From: Deltaproteobacteria bacterium
GTDB lineage: Bacteria; Desulfobacterota; Binatia; UBA9968
Length of the DNA: 9,132 bases
Direction of reading: 5' to 3'
Assembly: GCA_016183075.1 (NCBI GenBank)
Contig: JACPFH010000034.1
Span: 1-9,132, forward strand
How positions within the stretch are numbered: the stretch's first letter is position 1; every line of letters starts with the position of its first letter. A program made the translations under genes and the position numbers. Positions 6,283-9,132 of this stretch are shown here, in pieces. The notes beneath the pieces are model-generated. The model ran no database searches. It saw only the letters and a list, made by a program, of their open reading frames with translations, and had not been told where the DNA came from.

Positions 6283-7233
6283 ATGACCGAAACGGAAGCA
6301 CATGAATCCCCTCTCATCCGAGTTGGGATCTATCTTCCCAACGTGGGATGGGAGGGCTTGCCCACGCCGTCTGAGCTTGTGGAGTTTGCCGTCGCTGCTG
6401 AGCAGTTGGGCTTTGACTCTGTGTGGGTGGAGGACCGCTTTCTCCACAGGAAGCTGGGCATCCTGGAGGCCCTGAGCACACTTACCTTTGTCGCCTCCCG
6501 AACTGAGAAGATTCGGCTGGGCACATGCATCCTTCTCGTTAATTTACGGAGTCCTCTCCTCGTGGCCAAGATGCTTTCCACTCTGGATTACTTATCAGGT
6601 GGCAGGGTGGTCGTGGGAGCCTCTTTGGGAGGGAGCCCGGAGGAATACTCTTCGACCGGCATAACGATGAAGAGCCGGGTGAGTCGCTTCGCTGAAACTC
6701 TCAGGGCCATGCGTGCCTTTTGGGGACAGGGGAGCTTTCAGGGCGTATCGCGCCACTTTCAACCCGCAGATCTCCCGATGGAGCCGAAGCCCATCCAGCC
6801 GCGCATTCCGGTATGGATCGGCGGGAAGGCAGAACCCGTGTTCCGAAGGGTCGCGCTAATGGGCGACGGCTGGCTCGCCTCGAGCACGACTCCGGCCGAG
6901 GAGTTTGCCCGCGGTTGGGCCAAGATCCGGGAGCACGCCACGGCCGCGGGGAGAAATCCTGAAACCCTGGTGCCTGCAAAGTTTTGCTACATACACATCG
7001 AAAACAGCGCCGAGGAGGCGTTGCAGGTGCTCCAGGAGCGGCTTCCCCGCTACTACTCCGTCCCGTATGACGCCGCGCGGCTCACCTTGTACGGTCCTCC
7101 GGCCCGTTGCGTTCAACAGGCGCAGACTCTCCTGAAGGCGGGAGTAAGAACTTTGATCTTATCTACCGTCACACGTGACATCAGCCAGCTAGAGCGTGTG
7201 GCTCAAGAAGTGCTGCCGGCTCTCCGGCAGTAA
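6283..7233 (+). CDS. LLM-class flavin- or F420-dependent oxidoreductase (luciferase-like)
   Basis: This 316-residue TIM-barrel protein belongs to the bacterial luciferase-like monooxygenase superfamily. Landmarks are VGIYLPNVGW (about 13-22), AVAAEQLGFDSVWVEDRF (about 36-53), TEKIRLGTCILLVNLRSPLLVAK, TLDYLSGGRVVVGASLGG, the PIQPRIPVWIGGKAEPVFRR stretch, and LMGDGWLASS. The C-terminal helix region ends QEVLPALRQ. ATG at 6283 follows GAGGA by 8 bases and is 30 bp after the ferredoxin-like gene, consistent with the same transcript. These enzymes use FMNH2 or F420 for oxygenation or hydride transfer. The cofactor and substrate are not evident. Operon membership suggests it acts on the same compound as the molybdoenzyme or on its product. 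Confidence 0.88.
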   Translation: MTETEAHESPLIRVGIYLPNVGWEGLPTPSELVEFAVAAEQLGFDSVWVEDRFLHRKLGILEALSTLTFVASRTEKIRLGTCILLVNLRSPLLVAKMLSTLDYLSGGRVVVGASLGGSPEEYSSTGITMKSRVSRFAETLRAMRAFWGQGSFQGVSRHFQPADLPMEPKPIQPRIPVWIGGKAEPVFRRVALMGDGWLASSTTPAEEFARGWAKIREHATAAGRNPETLVPAKFCYIHIENSAEEALQVLQERLPRYYSVPYDAARLTLYGPPARCVQQAQTLLKAGVRTLILSTVTRDISQLERVAQEVLPALRQ

Positions 7234-7257
7234 GTAAACCGGCCGCACATACTGCAT

Positions 7258-8118
7258 CTAGACCAAGGGGAGCACTTCCTTGGCTAACCACTCCATTCGC
7301 TCTAGAATTTGCACCGCATCCGGGCCTCGGACATCGAGTATCAGGTAGTCCACGCCGACGTTTTTGTAAGCGCGCACATCAGAGGCAATCTCCTCCGCAT
7401 TGCCGATAAATCTTCTCCGCCGGCCAGGCACCGTCTCCATTTCTCGATCATAAAGCGAAGCTTTAAAAGCGACTGTGATCTCTCTTGGATTTCTTCCTGC
7501 CCTTTCAGCGTAGCGCGCAAGAGTGTCCAGATCCATCCTGAGGTCTTCCGGCTCCAGACGCGCTGTCGGCACACCTCCTATAGGATGCCACCCATCTCCC
7601 AACGCGGCCGCTCGCCTGAGCGCGCGCTTACTGTGTCCCCCGATCCAGATCGGGATGCGCCTTTTCTGTGCCGACCTGGGCAAGAACTTGATTTCAGAAA
7701 AGCGGCAGTATCTGCCTTCGAAAGAGGGATTATCATGGGTCCAAAGCTCTCTAAAAACTCTAATGTACTCGTCCGTGACTTCGCCGCGATCTGCAAAGCG
7801 AGGCGCTCCTAAGAGCTCCTTGGCGGCGAGTAAGGGATTGCGGTACGGTGTGACCATGACGCTCGCAACTAAGCGAATCCGCTGGGTCGCGCCCGCAAGG
7901 AACGAGAGAACAGTCAGTTGTTCGAGCTGATCACCCGTGCCCGGATATTGTCCGCTTGCAGTGTAAGGATAGGGAGAAACGATCTTCTTAGGAATGACAA
8001 TATGATCGGCCACGGTCACGCAGAAAAATCCTAGCTCTTCGCCGCGTCTGGCGAAGTGGATGAGGTATTGCGGTGTCGCCGTAGGACCAGAAACACCTAA
8101 ATGAAGCCCGTACTCCAT
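7258..8118 (-). CDS. LLM-class flavin- or F420-dependent oxidoreductase with internal deletion
   Basis: This 286-residue luciferase-like protein starts MEYGLHLGVSGP. It has ARRGEELGFFCVTVADHIVIP (about 23-43), TQRIRLVASVMVTPYRNPLLAAK (about 78-100), RIPIWIGGHSKRALRRAAAL, LGDGWHPIGG and a C terminus EWLAKEVLPLV. After K100 the sequence goes directly to ELLGAPRFADRG. The strand and loop holding TLDxLSGGR...G, present in the plus-strand paralogue at 6283-7233, is missing (about 26 residues), with the frame kept. That loop lies near the cofactor phosphate in the fold, so activity is doubtful unless the loss is an assembly error. ATG at 8116-8118 has a weak AAAGGG site. The gene is convergent with the plus-strand LLM gene across 24 bp, with no visible terminator. 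Confidence 0.85.
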   Translation of the reverse strand: MEYGLHLGVSGPTATPQYLIHFARRGEELGFFCVTVADHIVIPKKIVSPYPYTASGQYPGTGDQLEQLTVLSFLAGATQRIRLVASVMVTPYRNPLLAAKELLGAPRFADRGEVTDEYIRVFRELWTHDNPSFEGRYCRFSEIKFLPRSAQKRRIPIWIGGHSKRALRRAAALGDGWHPIGGVPTARLEPEDLRMDLDTLARYAERAGRNPREITVAFKASLYDREMETVPGRRRRFIGNAEEIASDVRAYKNVGVDYLILDVRGPDAVQILERMEWLAKEVLPLV

Positions 8119-8181
8119 TCTAAGCCCTTTCTCCGTGTTAAGTTCCCTTTTCCGGGAAGGTATCCTGAGATGCCCCGGATT

Positions 8182-8679
8182 CTAGTTTAGCTGCTGGTGC
8201 CGGAGCTGATCCAACTGTTCTTGAAGTTGGTTCAGTTTCTGCCTGCGCTGGACGTTGTCTTGCCGCTGATCGCGCCGGACTTGGTTGAGCTGTTGCTCCT
8301 GCCGGAGCCGGTCCTGTTGGTGCTGGAGCTGATCCAGTTGCTGCTCCTGGCGGAGCTGGCCTTGGCGCTGCTCTAGCTGGAGTTGGTTTAACTGCTGTTG
8401 CAACTGGTAGAGTTGGTACTGCTGTTGGATCTGGTCTCCCGGCGGGCTCTGTAGCTGGTTCAACTGCTGGTGAATCTGGTTTATCTTCTGGTCGTATTGC
8501 AGTCGGTTGATCCGCTGCTCGCGCTCAAGCTGGTCTAATCGCTGCTGCCGCAGAAGCCGGTTCATCTCCTGCTGCCTCTGGGTAAGTGGGTCCTGCGCCG
8601 CCCACGCGAATTCACCGATCGCGATGAAATAAAGACCCAGAGCGACAACGACGTTAAGAGTTACAGCAGGCCTTTTCAA
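8182..8679 (-). CDS. exported Gln/Leu/Arg-rich coiled-coil protein, function unknown
   Basis: The start is probably TTG at 8677-8679, since AAGAGG lies 6 bases upstream; this gives 165 residues. An earlier in-frame TTG (8707-8709, 175 residues) has no good site. The N terminus is a signal peptide: LKRPAV, then a hydrophobic core (VTLNVVVALGLYFIAIGEF), then AWA with likely cleavage before AQDP. The mature part is almost wholly Q, L, R, N, D and E in a leucine/isoleucine-spaced pattern predicting long coiled coil, broken by an SPPG hinge near residue 80. A 16-residue unit starting LRQEQQL is repeated back to back (about residues 109-140). There are no cysteines. It would act in the periplasm or cell envelope, perhaps as a structural or scaffold protein. 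Low complexity makes family assignment by eye impossible. Confidence 0.75.
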   Translation of the reverse strand: MKRPAVTLNVVVALGLYFIAIGEFAWAAQDPLTQRQQEMNRLLRQQRLDQLEREQRINRLQYDQKINQIHQQLNQLQSPPGDQIQQQYQLYQLQQQLNQLQLEQRQGQLRQEQQLDQLQHQQDRLRQEQQLNQVRRDQRQDNVQRRQKLNQLQEQLDQLRHQQLN

Positions 8680-8709
8680 GGATGTCCTCTTATTCCCTAT
8701 ACGTGCCAA

Positions 8710-9029
8710 GTCTGCGCTTCTCTTTCGGTCTAATCAAGCTCCCGGGACCCTCCTCATAGAGCGCGGTTCGTTCGCTCCCTGGGCGGCGCTGACGGCGACA
8801 GTCGCCACTTTGGCGGGGGATCGCGGCAGCTCAAGGCGTGCCCGGAGCTTGAGTATAAGACGATCGCAGCCCTGATGATCGACAGCGACGGCTTTACGTA
8901 AGTCTCATCGAAAACCTAAGTCTGTCATGCTCGCGTCTTCAGAATTCTCAAAGGATCAAAACCATCTTACAAACGAGGGAGGATTGTCGGCTACTACTAC
9001 AGGAGTAGGCCGATGGGCCGGGGGCTTGC
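8710..9029. other. non-coding or unassigned stretch
   Basis: No convincing gene is seen here. Short open stretches exist on both strands (for example plus-strand codons ending IAALMIDSDGFT before a TAA near 8900), but none has a start, ribosome site or recognisable family. The promoter of the Q-rich gene is probably here; I cannot place it. Confidence 0.5.
8987..9013 (-). terminator. weak stem-loop after the edge beta-propeller remnant
   Basis: TCGGCTACT (8987-8995) pairs with AGTAGGCCGA (9004-9013) with one bulged base and an 8-base loop. It lies 17 bp beyond the stop of the minus-strand partial gene at 9030. No U-tract follows on the minus strand, so rho-independent function is uncertain. 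Confidence 0.25.
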
Positions 9030-9132
9030 TCAGGAAGGTTGCGGGTGGCCCACCGGAATCGTGGAGCGAAGCGTCATCTCGTCCAGCTCCACCACGGCTA
9101 TATCTCGAGAGATCGAGTTGGCGAAAAAGGCC
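9030..9132 (-). CDS. C-terminal fragment of a possible YVTN-type beta-propeller protein
   Basis: The 33 codons entering from the right edge read AFFANSISRDIAVVELDEM then TLRSTIPVGHPQPS, stop TGA at 9030-9032. The pattern FxANSxSxDIAVVxLxxMTxxxTIPVGxxP matches one blade of YVTN/YncE-type seven-bladed propellers, which are often secreted or periplasmic. The stop falls where another blade segment (PxGIAxxPDG) would normally begin, so the gene may really end there or be truncated. The rest lies outside the window. The short length limits certainty. Confidence 0.42.
   Translation of the reverse strand, partial: AFFANSISRDIAVVELDEMTLRSTIPVGHPQPS

Noticed and set aside
7234..7257. Terminator between the convergent LLM genes
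   Set aside because: The 24-bp gap has no stem with a T-run; only short CCGG repeats are present.
8798..8900. Plus-strand open stretch ending IAALMIDSDGFT
   Set aside because: It has no start codon with a ribosome site, is under 40 codons and matches no recognised family.

Overview
The window reads as a chromosomal stretch of an uncultured, fairly GC-rich environmental bacterium. Coding density is moderate and intergenic spaces are visibly eroded. Two flavin/F420-type luciferase-like oxidoreductases, a tandem-domain RidA, a carboxymuconolactone-decarboxylase-family protein and a cytoplasmic molybdopterin oxidoreductase together recall soil or subsurface lineages such as Rokubacteria or NC10. 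That taxonomic guess is weak and rests on gene content only.

Left third (1-2528, minus strand): a three-gene unit transcribed right to left. Its order is a tandem RidA-domain protein, an AhpD/CMD-family protein, and an EgtB-like (DinB plus FGE-sulfatase) nonheme-iron enzyme that runs off the left edge. The most striking feature is in the middle gene. Its reading frame runs 2-to-1 through an in-frame TGA at 1510-1512, exactly where the second redox cysteine of a CxxC site should be, giving C-P-Y-Sec. A perfect 7-bp hairpin follows the TGA at a distance fitting a bacterial SECIS element. I interpret it as a selenoprotein of 193 residues. The flanking genes are both disrupted: the RidA gene by an exact 73-bp tandem duplication (2241-2386), the EgtB-like gene by a +1 frameshift near 570-585. 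These may be real decay or assembly/base errors, and they are the main reason to test the UGA reading.

Middle (2529-3001): a gene-poor divergent intergenic region. It holds a short orphan coding remnant, a MITE-like element of about 162 bp bounded by imperfect inverted repeats, and two palindromes just upstream of the plus-strand operon.

Centre to right (3002-7233, plus strand): an apparent operon. It encodes a small helical protein with an N-terminal CxxCxC motif, a DMSO-reductase-family catalytic subunit without Tat signal, a four-cluster ferredoxin-like electron-transfer subunit, and a luciferase-like monooxygenase. No membrane anchor subunit is present, so the molybdoenzyme is probably soluble and cytoplasmic.

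Right (7258-9132, minus strand): a second luciferase-like protein, convergent with the first and lacking about 26 internal residues relative to it; an exported, extremely Gln/Leu/Arg-rich coiled-coil protein with a TTG start; about 320 bp with no convincing gene; and the C-terminal tip of what may be a YVTN-type beta-propeller protein at the edge.
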